NCBI GenBank assembly: GCA_949316235.1
Contig: OX438748.1
Location: forward strand, 25,608,575 to 25,672,574
Reading direction: 5' to 3'
DNA: 64,000 bases
DNA from: Oegoconia quadripuncta
Lineage: Eukaryota > Arthropoda > Insecta > Lepidoptera > Autostichidae
Positions 21,425 through 30,356 of the stretch are shown one piece after another (the first letter of the stretch is position 1; each line of letters starts with the position of its first letter). The position numbers were made by a program, and so were the translations under genes. The notes below the pieces were generated by a model that was not told where the DNA came from, did not search any database, and was given only the letters and a program-made list of their open reading frames with translations.

Positions 21425-21660
21425 TAACCCTCGATAAAAAACGACTAGTATTATGCGTTTGACGGCGTTGTGTGTACTTATATATGCAGTCTTTGTCCGG
21501 ACGTATCTCAGTAATGCTTGGTCCGATTTGAGTCTTGTTTACTTTACATGAAAAGCTAAAGTAGGAAAATCGGTTATTCCGTTTCGAAGATATTTAGCTT
21601 TAACACAGTGTTTTGGTTGTATTTAATGATATCATAGTTTCGAGGGGTTTTAAAATTTTT
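21425..21660 (+). repeat. Rep-G copy
   Basis: Collinear with 26785-26960: CGATAAAAAACGACTAGTA/CGACGAGAAACGACGGGTG, TTATGCGTTT-ACGG, GTCTTTGT, TATCTC-G and a final GGG/GGATTTT-rich end. The class is unknown. Confidence 0.55.
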
Positions 21661-21839
21661 ATTTTTTTTTACTTTTAACATTAAACTTACAGAAACTTTC
21701 ATAACCATATTTGATGAATATCAGTTAAGTCCATGATATTTAGCTGAAAGATATAATCAGTTGTTCCAACAATGTTGACGGGGGTTTTCACAATTTTCAA
21801 AAATATCGTCAAAAGGTTTGCAAAACGGAGATTACAGGT

Positions 21840-22075
21840 TCGATGTTTAGTAGGTACTCGGTTTGGTTGGTCGTAGGGCATTTTTAGTATCCTCCTGCAC
21901 CTACCACCATCTTATCTAAGTGTGCCACCAGGTACCGATCTTAATTGCGTTAGTCTATTTGAGATAAGATAGCCACTACCCCAAATAAGTTGGGTGTTTC
22001 AGGTGAGTGGGTTTCCAACTTAGGCCTAATGTTCACTTAACATCAGGTGTGATTGAGGTCAAGTGTATATAAAAA
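21840..22075 (+). mobile_element. SINE-A copy, head missing, diverged
   Basis: Starts in the body (GGTACTCGGTTTGGTTGG, CTACCACCATCTTATCTAAG) and ends in the tail (TAACATCAGGTGTGATTGAG, GTCAAGTG). More diverged than the other copies. Confidence 0.7.
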
Positions 22076-22095
22076 AGCTATAGGTAAGTACTTAC

Positions 22096-22133
22096 CTTCG
22101 CTTTTCTTAGCGTTCATTTTCCGTCTACCTCTC
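22096..22133 (-). CDS. Candidate alternative 5' exon of the nuclear receptor gene
   Basis: A 38-nt minus-strand stretch is bounded by an acceptor (TTACTGACAG) and a strong donor (GTAAGTACTT). It holds an ATG at 22117, and the reading RGRRKMNAKKSE ends in phase 1. That is the same phase as the exon at 17737-17677, so it would splice in frame to exon 2 at 2419 and give a different N-terminus. It sits in about 70 bp of unique sequence between SINE-A and SINE-B copies. No stop precedes the ATG inside the exon, so translation could start further upstream. It could also be the exon of an unrelated gene or a chance match; only transcript data can settle it. Confidence 0.33.
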
Positions 22134-22145
22134 CTGTCAGTAATT

Positions 22146-22352
22146 TTAAAATAATAAATAAACATTTGGGATACTTACATTAATTACCTAGCCCTAAACT
22201 AACAAAGATATTGAATTAACAAAATTAAAAAATTAACAAAATAACATAATTTCTACATACATTTTATATAAACATCGGTGACAAAATAATTTACCACTAG
22301 CGGGACTCGAACCCGCTGCCGTTGGTTTTGACGGTTTTATCTATTACATCAG
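22146..22352 (-). mobile_element. SINE-B copy, diverged
   Basis: On the minus strand it has GGCAGCGGGTTCGAGTCCCG as a B-box-like block and ends in AAATGTTTATTTATTATTTT. The middle is AT-rich and expanded. Confidence 0.65.
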
Positions 22353-22452
22353 TCAGATGTCAAAATCTAATACAATTGCAGATACTATATATGTATACTA
22401 ATCATAGTCACTTACTACAAATATCTTCGGACATACACACAGCTCCATCTAG

Positions 22453-22620
22453 ATCCACACTCAGCAACTAGGCTTGTATTTTGGATGCCAGATGCTTGAT
22501 ATACGATATAAATACATTTTTTTTGTAAATAATACACATGTATACTATATGAAAACATCCAAAACTCGGGTATATGTGTCCGCATTCATCATACAAACAT
22601 ACGCCACTAGCGGCATACGA
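22453..22620 (-). mobile_element. SINE-C copy, head missing
   Basis: Plus-strand reading: CACACTCAGCAACTAGGCTTG, GGATGCCAGATGCTTGATA, GAAAACATCCAAAACTCGGG, then CATACGCCACTAGCGG. It is cut by the Tc1/mariner relic that begins at 22638. Confidence 0.7.
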
Positions 22621-22635
22621 AGCCTCTTTAGTATA

Positions 22636-23436
22636 TACAGGGCGTCCCACGGCTATGCCACATGGAGGGAAAGTACCTTGAATTTTGTAGATGTAACATT
22701 TTACTGAAAGAAGACATTATTTTAATTTAAAAAACAATTTAAACTGCATTCATAGATTTTTAAATAAGTACATGGTTGAACCGGGAATCGAACCCTTTAT
22801 TTATAAAAAAAAATTACCATGTAACTTTATCATACCGATCGAAAGGCTTCATCATAAGGATAATTTTTTGCTAAATAACATAGTATCAGAAATAAAAGGA
22901 AGACCATGAATTTTAACATTTTTAATACAAAATTAATCAAATTTATCAAATGCTCAAAATGAGTCCCATCCTGTTCAATACAAAGTCGCACTCTTTTGAT
23001 TATTTCGCTCCCTGTCGATTTTTTGATCATGTTGTGGTGGATATTTAGAATAATACGTCGAAGTTCAGTTTGTAGCTCGTGGACACTTTGACACTGGTTC
23101 TTGTAAAGTAAATTTTTTACATAACCCCATAAAAAAAATCTAACGGGGTTAGATCTGGGGATCTCGGCGGCCATTTTTTCGTCCATTTGTCCCGATCCAG
23201 GAAAGAAAATGTTCATTGAGATAGTCCTACTTACTAATTACGTATCTCTTTATCATTTTATCATGAACTTAAATTATAATAGGGAAATGATGCATACTTC
23301 TCGAGTGGGTAATTAGTATTAGTAATGATAATGTCAGTTGTATGTCTTAAAATAATGTCTTCTTTCAGTAAAATGTTCCATCTACAAAATTCAAGGTACT
23401 TTCCCTCCATGTGGCATAGCCGTGGGACGCCCTGTA
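22636..23436 (-). mobile_element. Tc1/mariner-type relic with long inverted ends
   Basis: CAGGGCGTCCCACGGCTATG at 22638 is mirrored by CATAGCCGTGGGACGCCCTG ending at 23434. Complementarity continues inward for about 75 bp. A TA dinucleotide flanks each end, as expected for IS630/Tc1/mariner elements. The inside keeps only the end of a transposase frame. At roughly 800 bp it is an internally deleted, non-autonomous copy. Confidence 0.85.
22830..23216 (-). pseudogene. Transposase C-terminal remnant (Tc1/mariner superfamily)
   Basis: The minus-strand frame contains SNPVRFFLWGYVKNLLYKNQ and ends IKRVRLCIEQDGTHFEHLI. It resembles the end of insect transposases in which the third catalytic acid sits in an SPDLTPLD-FFLWG block, followed by a helical tail ending in GGHFEHL. 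Here the SPD-LTPLD stretch is degraded (RSNPVR), so the catalytic Asp cannot be seen. About two thirds of a normal transposase is missing upstream. It is an inactive remnant inside the element with TA-flanked inverted ends. Confidence 0.65.
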
Positions 23437-23530
23437 TATGTAGTTTTTAATGCAGTCGGTATTTCTAACCACTATGTAAACAGGTCGTCGTCACATTCTA
23501 AGTTTTCTTTTTTCATCACTTTTATGATAA

Positions 23531-23952
23531 TATTGGGTCTTTACCTATGAAATTGGAGTTTTTTTTCTTCGTTAAGCATAATATGTAGATACCAATTCAT
23601 GCAATTTTCAAAGCTATATCCAAATTATTTGGAAAATGGAATATTATTTCAAGATTTCACATGATTTTTTTTTTAATTTCTGGGCTAAATCATAAAAAAA
23701 AATTTGAACAGAGCTCTTTTCAGGTGATTCCCATAATCATTTCTTAGATTCGCTGAAACTTTTATAAAGCGGTTACTTTTAAAAATTAACGCTGACTATA
23801 CTTGACTTAATGCTATCCGATAATACACACAAAGTTTAGCTAAATTTGAATTAGCCGTTCCCAAAAAAAAATCATAAATGTTTGTATGGAGAAAACAGTC
23901 TTAATGAAATTCTTCATATAAAACGCCAATTTCATAGGTAAGGACCTAATAA
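23531..23952 (+). mobile_element. Mariner-like MITE, both ends present
   Basis: TATTGGGTCTTTACCTATGA at the left is mirrored at the right by TCATAGGTAAGGACCTAATA, and pairing continues into AATTGG/CCAATT and beyond. No frame is present. The truncated sister copy is at 8757-9080. Confidence 0.8.
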
Positions 23953-24189
23953 ATCAACAAAACACAGAAGCAAACGACATTGATGATCAATAATTTAATA
24001 ATAAAAGCCATTTGGTACATGTAATCAAACAATAAACAGGATGTCATTGCCACTGCTTGTTTTAATCCGCCCATTCCTCATCGTTGAACGGAGACAAATT
24101 GGATAATGCGCCCCGCAGGTGGCGCCTCCGCGGGCGGTGGCCGATGTCGAAAACAGTTGACGTTTGGGATGTCATCGCGGCACACGAGT
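23953..24189. other. Intergenic; GC-rich patch at 24100-24190
   Basis: CGCCCCGCAGGTGGCGCCTC and CGCGGGCGGTGGCC stand out locally. No repeat match or exon is seen. Confidence 0.3.
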
Positions 24190-25125
24190 TAAGCGCTTAT
24201 TACAATATCCTATTTGTAGCAAATGTAATTAGGAAATCGGAAGATGTAATCGAAGTTAGAACAGTTAGATTCCGATTTAGTGGATGGGAAAGTCCCGACC
24301 GGACAACTTTCATGCTAAAGACTAATTCGTCATTCATTGTTTGGAGGGTTGGTTCTTTTAATTCAAATATTCTTACGTCAACCCGCAATGTATGCCGAAT
24401 TAATCTCTGCATTTAGGCCCGTATTAATAAACCATTCTCAAGATTGACCGGATTGTGACCGGTCTCAAGTAAACGTGTTGATTAATAAACCGAACTTGAG
24501 ACCTTAAAAGCACGTGCATACTCAAGCAGTATGCACTAGAGAGGTGCGCGTATTTATAAACGAAACTTAAGACTATTATTCATTCGCTGCTGAGGCGAAT
24601 ACTTGAGAAGTGATCTCAGCTGAGTAGACCTCAAGATTGGTTTATAAATTAGCACGGAGCTTGAGATAGCGTCAACGGCTGATACAGCCTCAAGACTTGT
24701 ATTGAGATTGGTTTATTAATACGGGCCTAAGGATGGTGTTATAAGTAAAACCTTCCTGGCTTCCGATTTACTACTTAATTAGATTTCCTACAAATAGGAA
24801 ATTAAAGCGCTTATTTACACTATCCTATTTTTAGAAAATCTAATTAGGAACACTAATTATGAAATAGGAAGTTAGCAAGCGCTTATTACACCATCCTAAA
24901 TCCAGAGACTAATTCGTTATGCATTGCTGGTTGAAGTAAGGATATTTGAATTAACAAAACCAAGCCTCCCAGCAATGTATAGTCTCTGCTTTTAGGATGG
25001 ACGTAGTTCAGTCGGGACCTTCCAATCCACTAAATCGGAACAGAACTGTTCTAACTTTGATTACACATTCCTATATCCTAATTAGATTTCCTATGAATAC
25101 GATAGTGTAATAAGCGATTTGGGAC
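24190..25125. mobile_element. Compound foldback element, about 930 bp
   Basis: The outer arms are inverted. CGCTTATTACAATATCCTAT with AGAACAGTTAGATTCCGATT and TTAGTGGATGGGA on the left mirrors TCCAATCCACTAAATCGGAA, GTTCTAAC and GTGTAATAAGCG on the right. The CGCTTATT-AC start also occurs internally near 24806 and 24876. The second half has its own mirrored pair (CCAGAGACTAATTCG / AGTCTCTGC). A separate MITE (24416-24728) is inserted inside. It looks like foldback elements stacked into each other. Confidence 0.7.
24416..24728. mobile_element. MITE with GGCCCGTATTAATAAACCA ends
   Basis: GGCCCGTATTAATAAACCA at the left is mirrored by TGGTTTATTAATACGGGCC at the right, with TA on each side. The interior has repeated TCAAGA/TCTTGA words. 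A smaller relative with similar GGCCC ends is at 27333-27479. Confidence 0.85.
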
Positions 25126-25159
25126 CACGCTACTGTAGTTCGATAGAGCCAATTTTTTT

Positions 25160-25475
25160 ATTTTTTTATGATTGACTGGATTCAGGATTCGCGTTTGACC
25201 ACAATCTCACCTGATGGAAAGTGACGATGTGGTCGAAGATGAATCACGCGATCCCAGTAAATGCCTATTCACTCTGCTCTTGAAGATCCCAAGGTTGTAG
25301 GATTCAGGAAAGACTGACGCCGGAAGGGAGTTCCATGCCTTGGCTGTTCGGATGATGAATGAAGAATCGAACTTCTTAGTGCGAATGTTCGGTATACGGG
25401 TGGAATCCCTCCCCACGCCGAAGATGGAAGGGTGACGGTGGAATAAGATTATGTAAGTAATTCCAACGCACACTC
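25160..25475 (-). mobile_element. LINE-E 3' end with coding remnant
   Basis: The minus-strand frame (to 25207) reads [38 protein letters not shown] and YNLGIFKSRVNRHLLG. This is a reverse transcriptase C-terminus of a non-LTR element. Its 3' untranslated end (CATCAGGTGAGATTGTGGTC on the minus strand) resembles the tail of SINE-A. The A-rich end is near 25160. Confidence 0.7.
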
Positions 25476-25734
25476 ACACGCTTACACGCCAATGCAATAG
25501 AAAGCTTCTAGATAGATCTTCATTTGTAACTCCAGTTACAAACACCATAAGTTTCAACACAAAAAAAAACGTTTACATTCAGTTTCTTTTTACAGCGTTA
25601 TATTTTATCACACACTTCACTTCTACCAAACTATAAACAGTTTAAGGGCAGACAATATACTCCATTCATTTTAACAATATTACAATGTAAATTCTGTAAC
25701 ACATTATTTAAACTTTTGTGAATTTGACAGTATT
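25476..25734. other. Intergenic, no feature seen
   Basis: AT-rich sequence between a minus-strand LINE-E end and a plus-strand LINE-D remnant. It may include diverged LINE-D sequence. Confidence 0.3.
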
Positions 25735-26232
25735 ATGAATGGTAAAAGGGACATAAACATTATAATGTGCTTTGGTTCAGATATAAAAAAAAATCGACAA
25801 ATATCAGACGTAAATACTGCTAGATTAGTATATTTTAGTTATTTCCACAGCTTGATGTCTTACGGTATCTTGCTGTGGGGAAACGCCGCGGATATAAATA
25901 CAATCTTTGTTTTACAAAAACGAGCCGTTCGCGCAATTTATCAATTGAGACCTGCAGTGCCACTTAGAGATAGGTTTAAAGTGTATAACATTCTAACCTT
26001 TTCGTCACAGTACATTTTTGAAAATCTAATGTATGTCAAAAAAAATATAACATTATTTAGGAAAAATAGTGATAAACATGATGTCAATACAAGAAATAAA
26101 GATAAACTTGCAGGTCACATAAGTGGCCTCCGCAAAGTCAGTAATTCATTCAAAGGGTTATGTATACGCTTTTTCAATAAGGTTCCAGTCGATATACAAA
26201 TCTTCCTCCCAGTAAATTTAAAGATACTATAA
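25735..26232 (+). pseudogene. Non-LTR reverse transcriptase C-terminus (LINE-D)
   Basis: The 165-codon frame begins past the catalytic YADD region. It has the thumb-type block YFHSLMSYGILLWGNA, then LQKRAVRAIYQL, a very common signature downstream of non-LTR polymerase domains. The family ending follows: [40 protein letters not shown]. The polymerase active site and the endonuclease are gone. The ATG at its start is just an internal codon of the old frame. CR1/L2-like placement rests on this ending and on the simple-repeat tails of other copies. Confidence 0.75.
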
Positions 26233-26575
26233 AACAGAAACTTATTGAGAAAGCATATTATAAAATATCAGACTATTTAGATGATAATCATCCCTGGACA
26301 TAATCAGATCGTTCGCATGCCAGGCTATTTCACAATTAATAATGAAATTTAAAAACCTGTTTGTAATATAAAAACCTTTATGTAAAATCAAAGCCTGATT
26401 TTAAAAGATCAACCCTTCGAGTTTCTTGCTTGTTCTTCTCAGGGGAAAAATGCATTTTGAACAAGCAGTAGCTTAAAAAATTTAAAATTAATTATGTAAA
26501 ATTGACTATTTTAAGTGTACTCTGTGTAAGTAGATACCTACAAAATAAAGCATTTTTGACTTTGACTTTGATATT
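25735..26575 (+). mobile_element. LINE-D copy, longest of the family here
   Basis: A 5'-truncated CR1/L2-like non-LTR element: reverse transcriptase C-terminal coding part (25735-26232), then a 3' UTR with GAGTTTCTTGCTTGTTCTTC and the end TTTTGACTTTGACTTTG. It serves as the reference for the fragments at 6660, 8495, 9585, 13740 and 45485. Confidence 0.8.
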
Positions 26576-26663
26576 ATTGAAGTTTTCCAACGGGCACTTA
26601 TTAATTTGATCTTAATTGAGTTTAAATATTTTAAAACATTCTATAAAAATAACATCAGAATAC

Positions 26664-26687
26664 ACTCTAGACTCTAGAGTCTAGAGT
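26664..26687. repeat. Perfect 24-bp palindrome
   Basis: ACTCTAGACTCT followed directly by its reverse complement AGAGTCTAGAGT. No spacer. Function unknown. Confidence 0.9.
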
Positions 26688-26784
26688 TTGATTAGCTCAA
26701 TGTACCTATATAATAATTGCTCAGGAAGCAAAACACTGATTTTCAGCTATTCCCTCGAGGAGTATTCTCGACAATACCTAGTCT

Positions 26785-27235
26785 TTATCCCCCGACGAGA
26801 AACGACGGGTGTTATGCGTTTAACGGTGTTGTAAGTATGTGTCCAGTCTTTGTGTGTATTTATCTCGGGAAAGCGTAGTTTTCTAGTTTTTAACTTAGTT
26901 TTATGGGTGTATTTCGATGATTATGATATCAGTCTTTCGAGGATTTTCTATTTTTTTTATAATTTAAACTGAAACTCGGGAAAGAACCTACCCGTCTCTT
27001 CCCGTGGGTATCCTAAAAGGCGACTAAGGGACCTTCCACCAATAACATCTATAGATTTGCACATTTCAACGGCGATGGGCTCACTTTTGAATTTCTGCAT
27101 ATTTCATAAAGTGAACCGTGGATGCTGTTTCAATCATTAGGTAGTCTTTTAATGTTTGGAACACTCAAACACTAATGTTTGGGATATCTCTGACCACCCC
27201 ATTTGGGATAAAGGTCGTGACTTTATGTATGTTAT
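26785..27235 (+). repeat. Rep-G plus Rep-F block
   Basis: The first part matches 21425-21660. From 26985 (CGGGAAAGAACCTACCCGTC) it matches 28485-28770 and, split, 470-1040. The two parts follow each other directly here, which suggests one longer parent repeat. Confidence 0.6.
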
Positions 27236-27332
27236 TATATATGTAAACTCGAAGAAGCGTGAAGAGGTAACACACATACATACATACACACACACAAACT
27301 TTCGAATATTGGTTGGGATAGTTGGGATGTAG

Positions 27333-27479
27333 GCCCTTATTACAGAATGTTACTCAAGCAGAGATCTCCGCTTGAGGACAGTTAAAACGGGACATATTTA
27401 TGTAACTTGTATAGCGGCATCTCTAACTATGCTCAAGCGTAGATCTACGCTTGAGCAACATTCTGAAATACGGGCCTTA
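27333..27479. mobile_element. Short MITE with GGCCC ends
   Basis: AGGCCCTTATTACAGAATGTT at the left is mirrored by AACATTCTGAAATACGGGCCT at the right. Inside, CTCAAGCAGAGATCT and AGATCTACGCTTGAG pair as well. It is about 147 bp and non-coding. Confidence 0.8.
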
Positions 27480-27989
27480 GTCTTAATAGAAACTACGGCA
27501 GAAAATCCCACTTTACATAAGTATGAGATAGTGAGGGGAGTTAGGGAGGATGCCGACCGAACGACATGTTGTGCGGTGTTGCAACTGCGGCCAACCTAAT
27601 ATATTCTCGCGACTCACAAGTGGGTCGCGACCCAAAGGTTGGCAAATACTGACCTTGATGATTCAGCCTTGTTTGATGGAAATATTTCAATAGTCCAGTA
27701 CGTACGTCCATAACAATACGTTATTTTTATAGTACTTCCTTTAATTCCAAAGTTCCTGATTTTTTTGTAGAAGGATAGACTACCTAACTCATCAGTAATA
27801 GAATATGTTTTGTAACCATTCTGTACCTTGCTTTAGGTATAGTATATGTGCTATCTTTCTGTTTAGGAGTTAGAATAAAACCACCGTTCGTATTGTTTCG
27901 TGCATCTATGATACAACCACTCGCCACGGCTTCCACCGGGAATGTGTCGCGGGCGGTTAGCTCGTAGGTACGTCACAGTATAGGTATTT
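27480..27989. other. Intergenic, no firm feature
   Basis: Contains a perfect GGGTCGCGACCC palindrome near 27622, followed by AAAGGTTGGCAAATACTGACC. Some hAT transposon ends look like this, but no partner end was found. Confidence 0.3.
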
Positions 27990-28460
27990 TTGTTTTATGC
28001 ACGACGGGTTTTTATTTTTATTTATTTTATTTTAACACTTTATTGTACACACACAAAGAAATGGTCATTAACAAATATTTTAGAAAAATGTACAAAGGGC
28101 GAACTTATCTCTATAAGAGATCTCTTCCAGCAAAGCGAAAGCGAAATTTCATATAAAAGGTAGACATAAAGTGTACACGAAACAGAAGAAACATTATCTC
28201 GACATTAGTCCAGATTAAGGTCAAGAGCGATCCCATTCTAATGAAAAAAAAAAAAAACAAAAAATGTTAAAAATATCATATAAAAGAATAAAACCAAAAT
28301 AATAGATACATGAAACTAAAAATTACCCAACATAAATACATACATACAACATTATATATAAATATATAATATTATACATATATAATATACATAAACTATA
28401 CACATCATACAAAACTTGACTTGGTTCGTACTTGACCTCAATAACACCTGATGTTTAGTT
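27990..28460 (-). mobile_element. SINE-A tail split by a LINE-F insertion
   Basis: TTTTATGCACGACGGGTT (to 28013) and GGTTCGTACTTGACCTCAAT (from 28422) are adjacent in intact SINE-A copies. Here about 410 bp separate them. The shared GGTT at the joint could be a short target duplication. Confidence 0.75.
28014..28422 (-). mobile_element. LINE-F 3' end inserted into a SINE
   Basis: Carries ACACTTTATTGTACACACAC, TGTACAAAGGGCGAACTTAT and CTCTATAAGAGATCTCTTCC, the LINE-F tail. An AT-rich part with TATAT runs follows. No coding part remains. Confidence 0.7.
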
Positions 28461-28484
28461 ATTAAACCTACAATATTACTGAAA

Positions 28485-28770
28485 CTCTGTAAAGAACCTA
28501 CCGGTCTCTTCCCGTGGGTGTCGTAAAAAGCCAAAAAAGGAATTTCCATCAATGACATCTATAGATTTGCACATTTCAACGGCGATGGCCTCACCCCCAC
28601 CCTGTCACGTGTGCATTTCTGCATATTTCATAAAGTGAACCGTGGATGTTGTTTCAATCATTAGGTAATCTTTTCATATTTGGAACACTCAAACACTAAT
28701 GTTTGGGATATCACTGACCACCCCATTTGGGATAAAGGTCGTGACTTTATGTATGTTATGTTTATGTATG
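28485..28770 (+). repeat. Rep-F copy
   Basis: Shares with 26990-27235 AAAGAACCTACC, TCTCTTCCCGTGGGT, CATCTATAGATTTGCACA, AAGTGAACCGTGGATG and ACCACCCCATTTGGGATAAA. It continues into a short Rep-G-like scrap near 28800. Confidence 0.7.
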
Positions 28771-28861
28771 TAAACTCGGGGATAGGTAAGCAGTTTCGAA
28801 GTATTTAGCTTTTAATTTTTAAAGTACGTCACAGTATAGGTATTTAGTTATTAAACCTACA

Positions 28862-29004
28862 ATGGTGTCGATTCGGATGTACACCAACTAAACTAAAACG
28901 AGTTTTAAAGTAGTACTGTCTCTTTCTCCCTGGAACAGTACGATGCGACGGCACCACTCCAAAACTGGTTTTAGTTTAGTTGGTGTACATCCGAATCGAC
29001 ACCA
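28862..29004. mobile_element. MITE with GGTGTCGATTCGGATGTACA ends, complete
   Basis: GGTGTCGATTCGGATGTACA, then CCAACTAAACTAAAAC, at the left is perfectly mirrored at the right by GTTTTAGTTTAGTTGG and TGTACATCCGAATCGACACC. This gives inverted repeats of about 36 bp or more on a 143-bp element. A related copy is in intron 7 of the MEIOC-like gene (50736), and a fragment is at 4738. Confidence 0.9.
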
Positions 29005-29571
29005 ATATTGAATTAAAGTTATCGCTGTTAACGTCATTGTGTTGTAGAAGATCTAATGTACATATGCAAGCATGATTAAATGAATAAATGAATATGAATA
29101 AGATGCTAAGATTTCCTAAAACAATTTTCTAAAAAAATAATCAATGGCTATACTTTATATTTTCTAAAAATCGTAATTGACTTGTGTGAAATAAATGACT
29201 TCGGTGAAAGAGAAGTTATTCATCGATTTTTTTGAAAATAGTTACAGGAATTCTAAGTACCTATGTTCTCCGGCGCAATGAAATTCAGTGTTAATTTTAA
29301 TCTAAAAATGTTTTATTAACAAATACCTATTAAGTACTTTATCTAAAGGTAACTACCGATTTGTTAGAAAACATTTTTATTCTATCACTGATAGATAGGT
29401 AGGTACTCCTAATATCAATCAATAGTCGGTGCCCCTAAGCACACTGACTGACCAGCAATTACCACAGAATTAATATAGTACCTACTAACGTACAATACTA
29501 CATAATTACTAGTGTTGCGGTTCGACAGTCTACTATCGATAGATAAATGATTGTCACGGCAAAACCGACAG
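29005..29571. other. Intergenic, no feature seen
   Basis: AT-rich, with short TAGGTAGGTA steps near 29398. No exon or repeat was identified. Confidence 0.35.
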
Positions 29572-29755
29572 TATTGCCGCCAAGCAGCAATGTTAATAGC
29601 ATTGTTGTATTCCGGTTGTCAGAGATAAGATAGCCAGTCCCCCAAATTTGTTGGGGTTCCGGGTCAGTACGCTTCCACCTTCGACCTCATCTTCACTTAA
29701 CATCAGGTGTGATTGAGGTCAAGTACCTATATACCAACCCGTTGTGCATAAAAAA
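29572..29755 (+). mobile_element. SINE-A, head missing
   Basis: Begins in the body at GCCGCCAAGCAGCAATGTTA and ends GTTGTGCATAAAAAAAA. First of three same-strand copies in 800 bp. Confidence 0.85.
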
Positions 29756-29833
29756 AAATTGATACTCTATCGAGCACAAACAGCAAATCTGCTATCTATA
29801 CTACCGATCCTATAGCTTGTGACTACGATCATG

Positions 29834-29982
29834 TACCTATATCCGGTTGTCAGAGATAAGATAGCCAGTGCCCCAAATGTGTTCCGGGTCAGTACGCTTC
29901 CACCTTCGACCTCATCTTCACTTAACATGAGGTGTGATTGAGGTCAAGTACCAACCCGTTGTGCATAAAAAAATTTTTTTTT
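29834..29982 (+). mobile_element. SINE-A, head missing, with inverted tail joint
   Basis: Body from TATCCGGTTGTCAGAGATAA to GTTGTGCATAAAAAAA, then directly TTTTTTTTTTTTATGCAC. The 3' tail is thus joined to an inverted scrap of another tail. Confidence 0.8.
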
Positions 29983-30028
29983 TTATGCACAATTTTTATA
30001 TTTATAATATATAAAAACATATTTATTG

Positions 30029-30356
30029 TGTATAACCGCCTCTGTGGCCCAATGTAAACAACATTGGGTTTACGATTTGGAGGTCGCGGGTTCGATCACC
30101 AGCGGGGTACAGGTTTAAGTACCTACTCGGTTTGGTTGGTGGTAGGGCATTTTAAATGTCCGCCTGGCTAGCTACCACCATCTTATCTAAATCTGCCGCC
30201 AAGCAGCAATTATTGTGTTCCGGTTGTCAGAGATAAGATAGCCAGTCCCCCAAATGTGTTGGGGTTTCCGGGTCAGTACGCTTCCACCTTCGACCTCATC
30301 TTCACTTAACATCAGGTGTGATATCAAGGACCAATCCTTGTGCATAAAAAAAAATT
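30029..30356 (+). mobile_element. SINE-A, full length
   Basis: The head ACCGCCTCTGTGGCCCAATG is followed by B-box-like GCGGGTTCGATCACC. The body is complete, and the tail GTGTGATATCAAGGACCAAT and CCTTGTGCATAAAAAAAAA follows. Best copy for defining the family. Confidence 0.9.
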
